A stretch of 55,721 bases of DNA, taken from positions 44,410-100,130 of the forward strand of contig DKND01000044.1 in the NCBI GenBank assembly GCA_002470605.1. The letters run 5' to 3'. Below, in pieces: positions 9,328-18,230 of the stretch. The notes under the pieces were generated by a model. It saw only the letters and a list, made by a program, of their open reading frames with translations, had not been told where the DNA came from and ran no database searches. Source of the DNA: Opitutia bacterium UBA7397. Its GTDB lineage: Bacteria > Verrucomicrobiota > Verrucomicrobiia > Opitutales > UBA953. A program made the translations under genes and the position numbers. The stretch's first letter is position 1. The number at the start of each line of letters is the position of its first letter.

Positions 9328-11841
9328 ATGTCTACCCCACGACCGGCTAATCGCTCCTATTCCACGGAAGCCTTGGAAAGGTGGTTTGCGTCGATTCCCG
9401 AAGAGTGGGAGGCCTCATTCGAAGCCGCTGACCTGGAAGAAGGGCGCAGAATCTACACCGAAGGCCTGGTTCGTTCGCTTGAGTTAAAAATCGATTCGGC
9501 CGAAGCGGTCACACGCATAGATGATCAAACCGTCCGGGCGGTCATCGAACTCGGAGAGAACCAGCTCGAATGGCGTACGTCACTTCCCGAGGAAGAAAAC
9601 GGTGCTCCTTACGTCGTCGCCGCACTCTACGAGGTCGAAGAATTGCTCGCGGATGAAATCACCCCGATCGACGAGGCAGCCGCCACCGTGGAACCTGAAG
9701 TCGTTATCGAGCCTGAACCGAAAGATAACAACCTCCGCTCGGCTCTAAAACTTCAGGTCTCCTTTGACCTCACCTCCGAAGGTCTGACCACCTCCGCTTC
9801 TTGGGGCGGGAAGGGCGGGCATGCCTGGAACTGCTTTGGCCCAGGAGCCATCCCGGGTGACGAACTTTCAGACGAACAGCGGCAGACCCTTTTTCGTTTT
9901 TCGACCGTCGCCCATCGTGCTGGCTTCATTTACAGCAAGACAGCCGGCACCTGGGCGATGGATAACATCGGCCGAATCGAAAGGTTCGTCCGGGAAGAAT
10001 TAAATGAGTGGCGCAAGCGCTTTAAGCTCTTGGGCGAAGAGGCCTTAAACATATTCCGAAACGAGCAACTACAAGTGGCCGTCGATGCGGAAGCGGAATC
10101 CTCCGGCGACGGCAAATCCTTCAAATTGAACTGGAGACTTAAGGCCGGCAGCCACCGTCTCTTAGCGGAAGAGCAGAAACTTCTGCTCAAAGCCGGCGGG
10201 CGGCCGGTAATCTTGCCAGGCAAGGGCGTAGTAGCGTATAACGCTGCCGTCGCCGACTTTTCGGAGGATTGGCGAACAAAGGACGGCGAAGTGCCGCGCT
10301 ACTTACTGCTTTCGCTTTTCGACCATGCGGCCGTCGGGGCACTAAAGTTAAACGACGACCTAAAAGTCTGGAAGGATCAGCTCTTACATGAACCTACGCC
10401 GCCGGATAATCTCCCGGCTCACCTGCGACCTTACCAAGCCAAGGGCGTGGCATGGCTAGGCCGACTTTGTGATCTTGGTTCGCACCCGTTACTGGCTGAC
10501 GAAATGGGCTTGGGTAAAACCGTCCAAGTTCTGGCGCTGCTCGCCTCTCGGCCAATCGGCGTGCGATCGCTCATCGTCTGTCCAGCCAGCGTCATTCCCG
10601 TCTGGCTTGGGGAGATAAAACGCTTTCATCCCGAACTCTCCGCTTCGGTCCTGACTGCCGACGATGACTTTAACAAGAATCCCGAAGCTAAGCTTTGGAT
10701 TTCAAGTTATACGCAACTCCGCCGTCATGCCGACTTGTTACCTAAAATAACCTTCGGCTATGCGGTCCTCGACGAAGCTCAGGCTATCAAGAATCCCGAA
10801 TCGAAAACGACGCAGACCTGTATCGCAGTCCAAGCCCATCATCGTATCGCGATTACCGGCACTCCTTTGGAAAATCGCCCGACTGACCTTTGGACCATTT
10901 TCCGTTTCCTTATGCCAGGCTTGCTTGGCAAGCGGGCTAATTTCGAGCGTATGATGTTACGCGACCCCTCCGTAGCCTTAGGCAAGGTCCGACGACAGGT
11001 TTCGCCCTTCATCCTCCGGCGCCTCAAACGTCACGTCGCCTCTGATATTCCCCCCAAGATGGAAGTCGTGCTCCCATGCCCACTGACCCATGAGCAAAGA
11101 GCTTTGTACCAACATTTGACGCAGGGTAGCGGCCTTTCCGGTGAACTCGCCGGTTTACTCTCCAAGGATGCCACGTCGGTCCTGACTTTATTAATGCGAC
11201 TTCGCCAAGTCTGTTGCGACCCTGGACTCCTGCCGGACAACTCGGGATGCCCGAGCGCCCATTCAGGTAAAATCACCTTACTAATTTCGAAGCTAACCGA
11301 AATCGCTGCCAACGGCTCCAAGGCTGTCGTCTTCTCCCAGTTTGTCTCCTTGATTGAACGCGTCAAAACGGCCTTGGCCCGCGACCTGCCTAACCTTCCT
11401 ATCTTTGAACTGACTGGCGAAACCAAAGACCGTTCCGCCCCGGTCGAAAACTTCAAGGAAACCAAAGGGCCGGCGCTTTTCCTGGCCTCGCTTAAGGCTG
11501 GCGGCACGGGCATCACCCTAAATACCGCAGAATACGTCTTCTTGCTCGACCCATGGTGGAATCCTGCGGTGGAAGCCCAAGCGGTGGATCGCGTCCACCG
11601 GATCGGTCAAAAAAACCCCGTGCTTATCTATCGAATGATCGCACCGGGTACCGTCGAAGAGCGGATCGAGGAACTGAAGCAAGAGAAACGCGAACTCTTC
11701 TCGACGGTCGTCGGGGATATCCCAGACATGACGGATTGGACCCGACATTTCACTTCGTTAGATGCCCTCATTCGCCTGAGCGATTCGCCGGCGGCCGCAG
11801 CCTCGGCTGAGATCGCACCCGAGCGAGAGCACGAAGGCTGA
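9328..11841 (+). CDS. SNF2-family DEAD/DEAH helicase (SWIM-associated type, SWIM cysteines absent)
   Basis: An 837-residue Swi2/Snf2 ATPase that would translocate on double-stranded DNA and remodel protein-DNA complexes. Helicase motifs are Walker A DEMGLGKT at 391-398, Walker B DEAQ at 482-485, a TGTPLENR motif III region, and C-terminal motifs V/VI (LKAGGTGITLN and RVHRIGQKNPV). The first 100 residues (GRRIYTEGLVRSLELK...AVIELGENQLEWRTSL) look like the strand-rich region that precedes a SWIM zinc finger in bacterial SNF2 proteins. The expected CxC...CxH ligands are missing, so the zinc site appears lost. A long acidic linker (about 100-135) follows. It is monocistronic, and its stop is 1 bp from the convergent rimO stop. 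Confidence 0.92.
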   Translation: MSTPRPANRSYSTEALERWFASIPEEWEASFEAADLEEGRRIYTEGLVRSLELKIDSAEAVTRIDDQTVRAVIELGENQLEWRTSLPEEENGAPYVVAALYEVEELLADEITPIDEAAATVEPEVVIEPEPKDNNLRSALKLQVSFDLTSEGLTTSASWGGKGGHAWNCFGPGAIPGDELSDEQRQTLFRFSTVAHRAGFIYSKTAGTWAMDNIGRIERFVREELNEWRKRFKLLGEEALNIFRNEQLQVAVDAEAESSGDGKSFKLNWRLKAGSHRLLAEEQKLLLKAGGRPVILPGKGVVAYNAAVADFSEDWRTKDGEVPRYLLLSLFDHAAVGALKLNDDLKVWKDQLLHEPTPPDNLPAHLRPYQAKGVAWLGRLCDLGSHPLLADEMGLGKTVQVLALLASRPIGVRSLIVCPASVIPVWLGEIKRFHPELSASVLTADDDFNKNPEAKLWISSYTQLRRHADLLPKITFGYAVLDEAQAIKNPESKTTQTCIAVQAHHRIAITGTPLENRPTDLWTIFRFLMPGLLGKRANFERMMLRDPSVALGKVRRQVSPFILRRLKRHVASDIPPKMEVVLPCPLTHEQRALYQHLTQGSGLSGELAGLLSKDATSVLTLLMRLRQVCCDPGLLPDNSGCPSAHSGKITLLISKLTEIAANGSKAVVFSQFVSLIERVKTALARDLPNLPIFELTGETKDRSAPVENFKETKGPALFLASLKAGGTGITLNTAEYVFLLDPWWNPAVEAQAVDRVHRIGQKNPVLIYRMIAPGTVEERIEELKQEKRELFSTVVGDIPDMTDWTRHFTSLDALIRLSDSPAAAASAEIAPEREHEG

Positions 11842-11842
11842 A

Positions 11843-13243
11843 CTACTTCGCGATCAAATCGTATTCGGATGCGCCGGTGACGGTGACATCCGCGAATTCA
11901 CCGACCGGTAACTTCTTGGGCACCTGGACGATGCCATCGATATCCATGGCATCTCCTTGGCTACGAGCGATGCCAGGACGTTCCACCAAAACCCTCAATT
12001 TACGACCGATAAATTCTTCCCCGCGTTGTTTGGAAAGGCCTTGGAGCAGAAGCATCGCGCGCCCGTGACGTTCGGTTTTAACTTCAGCGTCGAGATGACC
12101 CTCCATCTTGGCCCCACGGGTGCCTTCTTCTTTGGAGTATTTAAAGACGCCGACGCGGTCAAAGCGGGTTTCCGCAAGGAAGTCGAGGAGCTCACTGAAA
12201 TCCGCTTCGGTCTCACCCGGGAAGCCGGCGATAAAAGTCGTGCGGATAACGATGTCGGGGATGCCAGCTCGCATACGTTTAATCAGGTCGCGAATATAAG
12301 CCCCATCGGTCTCACGCTGCATAGCGGTCAACATCCGGTCTGAAATGTGCTGCAAAGGAATGTCGACATACCGCGCGACATGCTTGGATTGTGCAATGGT
12401 TTCTATCAATTCATCGCTCCAATGGGCAGGGTGAGTGTAAAGCAGTCTGATCCAGAAATCTCCTTCGATCATATCCAACTCACGTAAAAGAGATGCCAGT
12501 GATTCGCCTTTCGAAGAGTCGACCTTGCTGCGGGGATTAGGGCGCGCGTCTGTCCAGCGATCCATTCCGAAATAAGTCGTATCCTGTGAGATGAGATTAA
12601 TTTCTTTGACGCCTTCGGCCACCAATTGACGGGCCTCCTTGACGACTGACTCGACCGTGCGACTGCGATGCCGGCCGCGGATACGCGGAATAATGCAGAA
12701 CGTGCAGGGGTGATTACAACCCTCGGCGATCTTGATATAGGCAGAGTGCTTGGGGGTCAGACGAAAGCGAGGCGTGTCAAAGTCAGGGATAAAAGTGGTC
12801 GTTTTCGCCAAGAACTCGGTCATGCCAGCCTCGCCACCCATTACCTTATGGATGACTGGGACAATGTTAGTCACCTGGTCGAGTCCGATATAAGCGTCCA
12901 CTTTAGGCAATTCGACATGACCTTTGGCACCTTCCACCACGGGAAGGGTGCCTTGGTAGCGCTGGGCCATGCAACCGGCCACGATGAGCTTCTGACCCTT
13001 GCGTCGTGCCGTTGCTTTGCCGTCACTCATTTCATAGATGGCTTCGAGAGCCTCGTGCTTTGAAGCATCGATGAACGAACAGGTATTCACGATGACGACA
13101 TCAGCCTCGGAGGCGTCTGCAGTCATCGACATGCCCGCCTTCGCGAGGTGACCGATCATGATTTCAGAATCAATCAGGTTCTTGGCGCAACCAAGGGATA
13201 CGAGGCCTACTTTGACGGACATGGGTCGGATAGGAGCACTCAT
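11843..13243 (-). CDS. rimO: Ribosomal protein S12 methylthiotransferase
   Basis: Radical-SAM methylthiotransferase that modifies an aspartate of ribosomal protein S12. The N-terminal MTTase domain carries the RimO-typical SLGCAKNLIDSE and NTCSFIDASK. The radical-SAM cluster is CNHPCTFC, followed by IIPRIRGRHRSR. A TRAM domain closes the protein (RKLRVLVERPG...GEFADVTVTGASEYDL). GCAKNLVDSE-type wording favours RimO over MiaB. I use the ATG at 13243 (466 aa, MSAPIRPMSVKVGL); the ATG at 13222 (MSVKVGLVSLGC, 459 aa) is an equally good option. It follows rsmA by 36 bp in the trpC-rsmA-rimO operon. Confidence 0.95.
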   Translation of the reverse strand: MSAPIRPMSVKVGLVSLGCAKNLIDSEIMIGHLAKAGMSMTADASEADVVIVNTCSFIDASKHEALEAIYEMSDGKATARRKGQKLIVAGCMAQRYQGTLPVVEGAKGHVELPKVDAYIGLDQVTNIVPVIHKVMGGEAGMTEFLAKTTTFIPDFDTPRFRLTPKHSAYIKIAEGCNHPCTFCIIPRIRGRHRSRTVESVVKEARQLVAEGVKEINLISQDTTYFGMDRWTDARPNPRSKVDSSKGESLASLLRELDMIEGDFWIRLLYTHPAHWSDELIETIAQSKHVARYVDIPLQHISDRMLTAMQRETDGAYIRDLIKRMRAGIPDIVIRTTFIAGFPGETEADFSELLDFLAETRFDRVGVFKYSKEEGTRGAKMEGHLDAEVKTERHGRAMLLLQGLSKQRGEEFIGRKLRVLVERPGIARSQGDAMDIDGIVQVPKKLPVGEFADVTVTGASEYDLIAK

Positions 13244-13279
13244 TTGTCGAAAAAGCAACCCCGGGACGCTAATCTCGAC

Positions 13280-14113
13280 CTACAACATCAACCAAGCCTC
13301 GGCCGGGACATCTTCGGGTCGGCAAAGTGGCGTTAAGCCGAAATTTGGTAAGGCTGCGAGCCAAGCAGCCACATCGCCGTCGCCCTTAAATAGATTCTTA
13401 GCAGATGACCCCACCTGCTTGCGGCGCTGGGTGAAAAAGCTACGTGCGACCTCGCGGGCGCGTTTGCTTAGGCGTTTGGCATCGGCACGACGACGAAGTA
13501 CCAGCAGGCATGAATCGACCTTGGGCGGGGGGTTAAATGATTGGGCGGGCACCGGATGAACTTTGATCTTTTCGAAGGCGAGGTGCACCTGCGCGGTAAC
13601 GGCGGACCAATGGCTCGTCCCCACTTCTGCGGTCAGGCGCTCAGCGGCTTCCCGTTGCAGCATCAAGACCATCAGAGAAGGATGCGGACCAGCGCAAATG
13701 GCATCCATCCATGGCGTCGAGATAGCGTAGGGCAAATTAGCGATGACCTTGAAAGAACCATCGAGCGGGGACTTCAATCCAGCACGGGGTAATTTGACGG
13801 CGTCACCTTCGGTCAAATGGAAAGTCTTAGGATACTGCGGCAGGAGGGATTCTTCGAGGTGAAACACCATCGTGCGATCGGCTTCGACGGCGTAAAGTTC
13901 GACCCCGGCCCCGAGCAAAGTCCGCGTCAAAGTACCAAGACCTGGACCGACTTCAACGACAGTGTCACCTGAAACGATTTCGCCAAGCTCTAGGGATTTT
14001 CGTACAATATTCCCGTCGACCAGGAAATTCTGTCCCAACCATTTGCGTGGCATGTGCGACAGTCTGGCGAGCAGATCACGCGTTTCCGAAAGCGAAAGAG
14101 GGCCTTCGTTCAT
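13280..14113 (-). CDS. rsmA: 16S rRNA (adenine(1518)-N6/adenine(1519)-N6)-dimethyltransferase
   Basis: RsmA/KsgA dimethylates the two adjacent adenines of the helix 45 loop of 16S rRNA. The 277-residue length is normal. Motifs are QNFLVD near 28, the SAM-binding VEVGPGLGTLT at 53-63, catalytic NLPYA at 126-130, and FNPPPKVDS in the C-terminal half. Its ATG overlaps the trpC stop (ATGA), indicating translational coupling, and rimO follows. Two ribosome-modification genes behind trpC is a mixed housekeeping operon. Confidence 0.97.
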   Translation of the reverse strand: MNEGPLSLSETRDLLARLSHMPRKWLGQNFLVDGNIVRKSLELGEIVSGDTVVEVGPGLGTLTRTLLGAGVELYAVEADRTMVFHLEESLLPQYPKTFHLTEGDAVKLPRAGLKSPLDGSFKVIANLPYAISTPWMDAICAGPHPSLMVLMLQREAAERLTAEVGTSHWSAVTAQVHLAFEKIKVHPVPAQSFNPPPKVDSCLLVLRRRADAKRLSKRAREVARSFFTQRRKQVGSSAKNLFKGDGDVAAWLAALPNFGLTPLCRPEDVPAEAWLML

Positions 14114-14901
14114 ACGCTTTTAAAGGCACGAATGAGAGAGGCAGGATTTGCTTCGCGCATCAGAGATTCACCCACAAGTAAAGCGTTGGCACCGGCTGCT
14201 CGCATCCTGGCCGCATCGTCCAGGTTCTTGATACCACTTTCGGCGACCTTAAGAATATTTGCAGGCATGTGCGGAATCACTCTTTCCGCAAAAGCGAGAT
14301 CGATGGCGAAAGTGGAAAGATTCCGATTATTGACTCCGACCATATCGGGGTGATGCGACAAAGCACGGACAAGCTCATCCTCATCGTGAACTTCGAAGAG
14401 TACATCCAGCCCGGCAAGCTTGGCCGCCCGATGCAAAGGACGGATCTCTTCATCGGAGAGGGCCCGGACGATGATCAATATGCAGCGAGCGCCATTCTGT
14501 GCCGCTTCGAGCACCTGAAAGGGATGGAACATGAAGTCCTTACGGATGCAGGGGAGGGGGCGAGTCCGGCGGGCTTGCGAAAGGGTTACCTCCCTGAGAT
14601 CCTTAAGTTCCCCCTTGAAATAAGTCGTTTCCGTCAGAACCGAAAGGCAGTCGGCGCCCGCTTCGGCATAAGATTCAGCCTGAGCAACAGCGTCCACATC
14701 CACGCGAATCGTGCCCACGCTCGGCGATGCCCGTTTGACCTCTGCGATCACCGTCAGATGACCAGGCGACACCAGTGATTGCCGAAAGCCGGGCGTAGGG
14801 TGGATACCCGCAAATGCCGCAAGCTCTCCATCGGCGATAGGTCGCAACAAGTGAGCGATTTCGCTTCGCTTCGCTTGCATGATTTCAGTCAATTTATCCA
14901 C
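14110..14901 (-). CDS. trpC: Indole-3-glycerol-phosphate synthase
   Basis: TIM-barrel enzyme of tryptophan synthesis that closes the indole ring of CdRP. Signature stretches are VIAEVKRASPSVGTI, the KDFMFHPFQVLEA loop and VGVNNRNLSTFAID, with VAESGIKNL and GANALLVGESLM near the end. The frame can be extended to a GTG at 14976, abutting mazG, but I prefer the GTG at 14901 (VDKLTEIMQAKRSEI, 263 aa). That matches the family N-terminus (LDKI...K..E) and lies exactly 29 nt after a TTGCCA hexamer. An ATG at 14880 is the third choice. No other trp gene is in the window, so trpC is separated from any trp operon here. Confidence 0.95.
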   Translation of the reverse strand: MDKLTEIMQAKRSEIAHLLRPIADGELAAFAGIHPTPGFRQSLVSPGHLTVIAEVKRASPSVGTIRVDVDAVAQAESYAEAGADCLSVLTETTYFKGELKDLREVTLSQARRTRPLPCIRKDFMFHPFQVLEAAQNGARCILIIVRALSDEEIRPLHRAAKLAGLDVLFEVHDEDELVRALSHHPDMVGVNNRNLSTFAIDLAFAERVIPHMPANILKVAESGIKNLDDAARMRAAGANALLVGESLMREANPASLIRAFKSV

Positions 14902-14907
14902 GAACCA

Positions 14908-14936
14908 TAACGAAACACTCTCAGGCCGTCTGGCAA
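14908..14936 (-). promoter_or_regulatory. Putative promoter of trpC-rsmA-rimO (leaderless geometry)
   Basis: TTGCCA at 14936-14931, 29 nt before the GTG at 14901. The -10 position (14913-14908) is poor. The support is mainly the repeated -35 to start-codon spacing described in the findings. Confidence 0.4.
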
Positions 14937-14941
14937 TCGTT

Positions 14942-14970
14942 TTGACTCCCGACCAGCAAGCCGTCTCGAT
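14942..14970 (+). promoter_or_regulatory. Putative promoter of mazG operon (leaderless geometry)
   Basis: TTGACT (5/6 match) at 14942-14947 ends 29 nt before the mazG ATG at 14977. The -10 candidate CTCGAT is weak. Confidence 0.42.
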
Positions 14971-14976
14971 GAACAC

Positions 14977-15636
14977 ATGCCCGGCATCGACCTTCTGATA
15001 GCAACTACCGCCCGATTACGAGCTCCGGATGGGTGCCCTTGGGATAAGGAGCAAAACCACCGGACCATCTGCGATTGCCTCATCGAAGAAGTCGCCGAAC
15101 TCGTCCAAGCCATCGACCGGAACGACCTTGCGAACCTCCGCGAGGAATTAGGCGATCTGCTTTTTCATATTGTCATGCACGCCCAGATGGCCTCCGAAGA
15201 AGGGCATTTCAATTTTGAAGACGTGGCGAAAGAAGTGAACGATAAGATGATCAGAAGGCACCCGCATGTCTTCGGCGAAGGCATCAAGTTAGACGACGCC
15301 GAGGCTGTCATCAAACAGTGGGAACAGATCAAACTCACCGAAAAAGGCCCAAAGAAGTCGACCCTCTTCAAAGAACTCCCACCTGCGCTCAACACCGTTC
15401 TCACCGCCCGTGAAGTCTGGAAACAAATTCAGAAAAAGGGTTATGATGCGGCGCAGACGGTGGATACCACGAGCGTTGAATCCCTCCGAAAGAACCTGAC
15501 GGAAGAACAGGCCGGACAGAAACTCTTCGAGATGATCGCTGCCTGCAGAGATTCGGGAATCGACCCTGATTCGGCCCTTCGTCGCCATACGGCCAAAGTA
15601 GTCGCGACGGCCGAGAAAAATGTCCGTTCGGCCTAA
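14977..15636 (+). CDS. mazG: Nucleoside triphosphate pyrophosphohydrolase MazG
   Basis: All-alpha NTP-PPase that hydrolyses non-canonical (d)NTPs to monophosphates, a house-cleaning role. The first domain has CPWDKEQNHRTI and the metal-binding EEVAELVQAIDRND...ELGDLLFHIVMHAQM helices with conserved EExxE and ExxD. HFNFEDVAKEV and RRHPHVFGE complete the MazG signature. The second half (about 120-219) is the more divergent C-terminal repeat. At 219 residues it is slightly shorter than the E. coli protein. It heads a plus-strand operon with the metallopeptidase, Nudix and acyltransferase genes, so two sanitising hydrolases share one transcript. Confidence 0.95.
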   Translation: MPGIDLLIATTARLRAPDGCPWDKEQNHRTICDCLIEEVAELVQAIDRNDLANLREELGDLLFHIVMHAQMASEEGHFNFEDVAKEVNDKMIRRHPHVFGEGIKLDDAEAVIKQWEQIKLTEKGPKKSTLFKELPPALNTVLTAREVWKQIQKKGYDAAQTVDTTSVESLRKNLTEEQAGQKLFEMIAACRDSGIDPDSALRRHTAKVVATAEKNVRSA

Positions 15637-15645
15637 GCCAACCTC

Positions 15646-16368
15646 ATGGATTTTGACCCGATTTTAGTGAAAGTCGCTGGGAAGGTGATCGAGGTTTGGC
15701 CCAAAGTTTCGAGCCGCTCCAATCGCGTACGCCTTGCCGTCAAACCCGGCCCAAAGATCATTCTTTCTTTTCCGCCCCATGGTTCACTGGCATCGGCCAA
15801 GGCCTTCCTGAAGGATAATCTACCTTGGCTTGAAAAGGTCGTTTCACGCAGCCGAACTGTCCAAACCTCATTGATTGATCACCTGACGAAGTTTTCTTGG
15901 TTAACCTTAGACGAAAGACATCTCGCAGTTGAGATTGCCCCTGGCACGCGTGCTTCGCTCAAAATCTCCAAGGAAGATGAAAGCGTAAAATTAATCGTCC
16001 CAGAGGATGACCCCGAAGCTGGCGCCGTCCGAGCCCTCCGTCGTCTGGCCGAAACCGGTTTAAGACTCGCCGTTGCTCGCCTCAGCGCCCGGGTAGGGGT
16101 CACCGTCTCGCAAGTCAGCGTGCGCGACCAGACCAGTCGCTGGGGATCGTGTTCATCTAGCGGCACGCTTTCGTTGAATTGGCGGCTCATCCTGCTTCCG
16201 CCGATGCTGCATGATCATGTCATCTTGCACGAACTATCACATCGCAAGCACATGGATCATTCGGACAGATTCTGGAATCAGTTGGCGGCCTGGGACCCCG
16301 AGTGGGAAAAACACGATCAGGCGCTCACCCGGCGGTGGAACGTCATCATGGATCTCGGCCGTTCATGA
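15646..16368 (+). CDS. M48-like zinc metallopeptidase (YgjP/DUF45 family)
   Basis: A 240-residue SprT/YgjP-type protein. The family start is seen in the strand-rich SNRVRLAVKPGPKIILSFP. The conserved RWGSCSSSGTLSLNWRLIL block is followed by zinc motif HELSH at about 195-199, then HMDHSDRFW, whose second histidine would complete the metal site. No signal peptide is seen, so it should be cytoplasmic. Substrates of this family are poorly defined; the assignment is to the family, not to a reaction. The stop overlaps the Nudix ATG (ATGA). Confidence 0.9.
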   Translation: MDFDPILVKVAGKVIEVWPKVSSRSNRVRLAVKPGPKIILSFPPHGSLASAKAFLKDNLPWLEKVVSRSRTVQTSLIDHLTKFSWLTLDERHLAVEIAPGTRASLKISKEDESVKLIVPEDDPEAGAVRALRRLAETGLRLAVARLSARVGVTVSQVSVRDQTSRWGSCSSSGTLSLNWRLILLPPMLHDHVILHELSHRKHMDHSDRFWNQLAAWDPEWEKHDQALTRRWNVIMDLGRS

Positions 16369-16910
16369 GTGACGAAATCGGCCAATCTCTTGACGAGGTC
16401 TTTGACTTCGTCGACGCGGAGGATCGGGTGATTGGTTCTAATCTTCGCGGCGAAATCCATCGATTAGGCCTTAAGCATCGGGCGATTCATATTTTCTGGC
16501 GACGACCCGATGGTCGCATCTGCCTTCAACGTAGATCCTTTGCCAAAGACAACTGTCCCGGCTTGTTGAGTTCGTCCTGTGCGGGTCACGTCGACAGCGG
16601 TGAAGCTTATCATACCGCCGCACTCCGCGAACTGCGCGAAGAGCTAGGCGTGGCCTTGCCAGCTTCGGCGCTTGAGGAGATTGACTACGCCCCCTGCCAT
16701 CCGGCCTTAGGCAACGAATTCGTACGTTCCTATCTCATGGAAGGCGACTTCACCCCCACCTTGGCAAAGGCCGAAGTTGATGCAATCTTATGGCGATTCC
16801 CTCAAGAAATCGTCGAATGGAGCACCACCGCGACCACCTGGTTTGCGCCACCTCTGATTCATCTCCTCAACCGGCCTGCTATCAGAAATAAATTATCCCT
16901 CCGCGGATAA
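16365..16910 (+). CDS. Nudix hydrolase (IPP isomerase-like subgroup)
   Basis: The Nudix box is complete: GHVDSGEAYHTAALREL followed by REELGV. The preceding region (EVFDFVDAEDRVIGS...HRAIHIFWRRPDGRICLQRRS) resembles YfcD-type Nudix proteins related to isopentenyl-diphosphate isomerase. I use the ATG at 16365 (MSDEIGQSLDE, 181 aa), which overlaps the previous stop by 4 bp; the frame extends upstream without conserved sequence. The box predicts hydrolysis of a nucleoside diphosphate derivative, but the substrate cannot be read from sequence. Confidence 0.9.
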   Translation: MSDEIGQSLDEVFDFVDAEDRVIGSNLRGEIHRLGLKHRAIHIFWRRPDGRICLQRRSFAKDNCPGLLSSSCAGHVDSGEAYHTAALRELREELGVALPASALEEIDYAPCHPALGNEFVRSYLMEGDFTPTLAKAEVDAILWRFPQEIVEWSTTATTWFAPPLIHLLNRPAIRNKLSLRG

Positions 16911-16954
16911 GTGTTTGAGTCCACGCCCTGACTGAATGATATGAGTCAAGCCCC

Positions 16955-17602
16955 GTGACCACACCCGACGACGCCGATAAGCCCGTAACCGTCCCATGGT
17001 ATCATTGGCTATGGGTAGGGCCTTTGGCCATCTTCCTGCGCGTTTGGCTAGCGACCTTAAGAATCCGCTGCAACGTTCCTCGGTTTGACGACTCCAAGGG
17101 CGCCACAATCATCGTTCTGTGGCACGATCGGCTCTTTATTTCCGCTTTGCTCGCCAACCGATACTTCAGCCGACCCGTGACCGCCTTGATCAGCACCAGC
17201 AAAGACGGATCATGGCTGGTGGCATTTTACCGGCTTATGGGACTACGCGCCATCCGCGGCTCTTCCAGCCGGCGCGGGGCCGCCGCTCTCATTGCGCTTA
17301 CCCGTGAAGTTAGACTGGGAAATCATGCTGGGGTCACCCCAGATGGACCAAAAGGGCCTCGCCGCGAATTCAAACTAGGCGCCATCGCTTTAGCCAAATT
17401 AACCGGCCGGCCTTTCACCGTCATGGGGATTAACTACGCCAAATCATGGCATCTAAAAAGTTGGGATGCCTTTGCACTTCCATGGCCTTTCTCCAAAATT
17501 GAAGTCACGCTTGAAAGCATGGATGTGAACCCAAGTGAAGAATCGGACGAAGATGCTGCACGACGCATTAGTCATCGCCTGACCGCGTTATCAGGGAAGT
17601 GA
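16955..17602 (+). CDS. Lysophospholipid acyltransferase-like protein (DUF374 family)
   Basis: 215 residues starting with GTG; no in-frame ATG precedes the conserved region. An N-terminal hydrophobic segment (WYHWLWVGPLAIFLRVWLA) may anchor it to the inner membrane. LPLAT blocks are LWHDRLF (catalytic His), SSRRGAAALIALTREV, and TPDGPKGPRREFKLGAIALA. DUF374 members are believed to acylate lipid A-like or phospholipid precursors; the acceptor here is unknown. A TTGAGT hexamer lies 34 nt before the GTG, so it may have its own promoter as well as read-through from the Nudix gene. Its stop is 1 bp from the convergent riboflavin synthase stop. Confidence 0.88.
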   Translation: MTTPDDADKPVTVPWYHWLWVGPLAIFLRVWLATLRIRCNVPRFDDSKGATIIVLWHDRLFISALLANRYFSRPVTALISTSKDGSWLVAFYRLMGLRAIRGSSSRRGAAALIALTREVRLGNHAGVTPDGPKGPRREFKLGAIALAKLTGRPFTVMGINYAKSWHLKSWDAFALPWPFSKIEVTLESMDVNPSEESDEDAARRISHRLTALSGK

Positions 17603-17603
17603 C

Positions 17604-18194
17604 CTAAGCTCGCCCAAGTAAACGGGCAGAGTATTTGGCAAGCAAATCGGTCTCGATATTGACCTTATCTCCTACATTCTTCTGTGCTAGATTGGTTACA
17701 AGTAAGGTATGCGGAATGATCCAGAGCGTGCATCCGCCTGGAATCAGGTCGGCGACCGTCAGCGACATACCATCAACGGAAATGCAGCCTTTTTTAGCAA
17801 TAAATGCCAACTGTGGCTCAGGTATGCCCAGGTCCAATCTCCAGTCAGGACCCACCTGTCCCCAAAATGTTATCGTTGCCACAGCATCGACATGCCCCGT
17901 CACGAAATGCCCACCCATGCGATCCGTAGGCAGCAGGCTGGGCTCCAAGTTGACGATTGATTGAGCGTCTAAATCACCGAGATTCGTGAGCCGAAGCGTC
18001 TCCGCGAGAATATCAAATGAGGCATGGTCATCCGCCGGTTCCGTCACCGTAAGGCAACAGCCATTGATGGCGATGCTATCACCTGCACGAGCTTGACGGA
18101 GCAGAGGGTGCCGTAAAGTCAAACGCGCACCCAGTTCGCCTCGTGACAGAAGAGCGACAACCTTACCAGTGCCTTGAACCAAGCCAGTGAACAT
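17604..18194 (-). CDS. ribE: Riboflavin synthase, alpha subunit
   Basis: Converts two 6,7-dimethyl-8-ribityllumazine molecules to riboflavin plus a pyrimidinedione. The protein begins MFTGLVQGTGKV, as nearly all members do, and contains two homologous barrel repeats. The first ends near NLGDLDAQSIVNLEPSL; the second starts after GGHFVTGHVDAVA and includes DGMSLTVADL. Length 196 is normal. No other rib gene is adjacent. It lies behind tatA, but a hairpin with a T-rich tail sits between them, so it may be transcribed at a different level from tatA. The symbol ribE is also written ribC or risA in other organisms. Confidence 0.95.
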   Translation of the reverse strand: MFTGLVQGTGKVVALLSRGELGARLTLRHPLLRQARAGDSIAINGCCLTVTEPADDHASFDILAETLRLTNLGDLDAQSIVNLEPSLLPTDRMGGHFVTGHVDAVATITFWGQVGPDWRLDLGIPEPQLAFIAKKGCISVDGMSLTVADLIPGGCTLWIIPHTLLVTNLAQKNVGDKVNIETDLLAKYSARLLGRA

Positions 18195-18200
18195 ACCAAA

Positions 18201-18224
18201 GAAAAGCGGCCGCTTAACGGCCCC
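18201..18224 (-). terminator. Possible intrinsic terminator after tatA
   Basis: On the minus strand GGCCG, loop TTAAG, CGGCC is followed by GCTTTTCTTT. It lies between the tatA stop (18231) and the riboflavin synthase ATG (18194), so it may attenuate rather than fully stop transcription. Confidence 0.5.
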
Positions 18225-18230
18225 AAGTGG

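Noticed and set aside
14902..14976. trpC start at GTG 14976
   Set aside because: It would place 25 unconserved residues before the family N-terminus and leave no promoter space with mazG.
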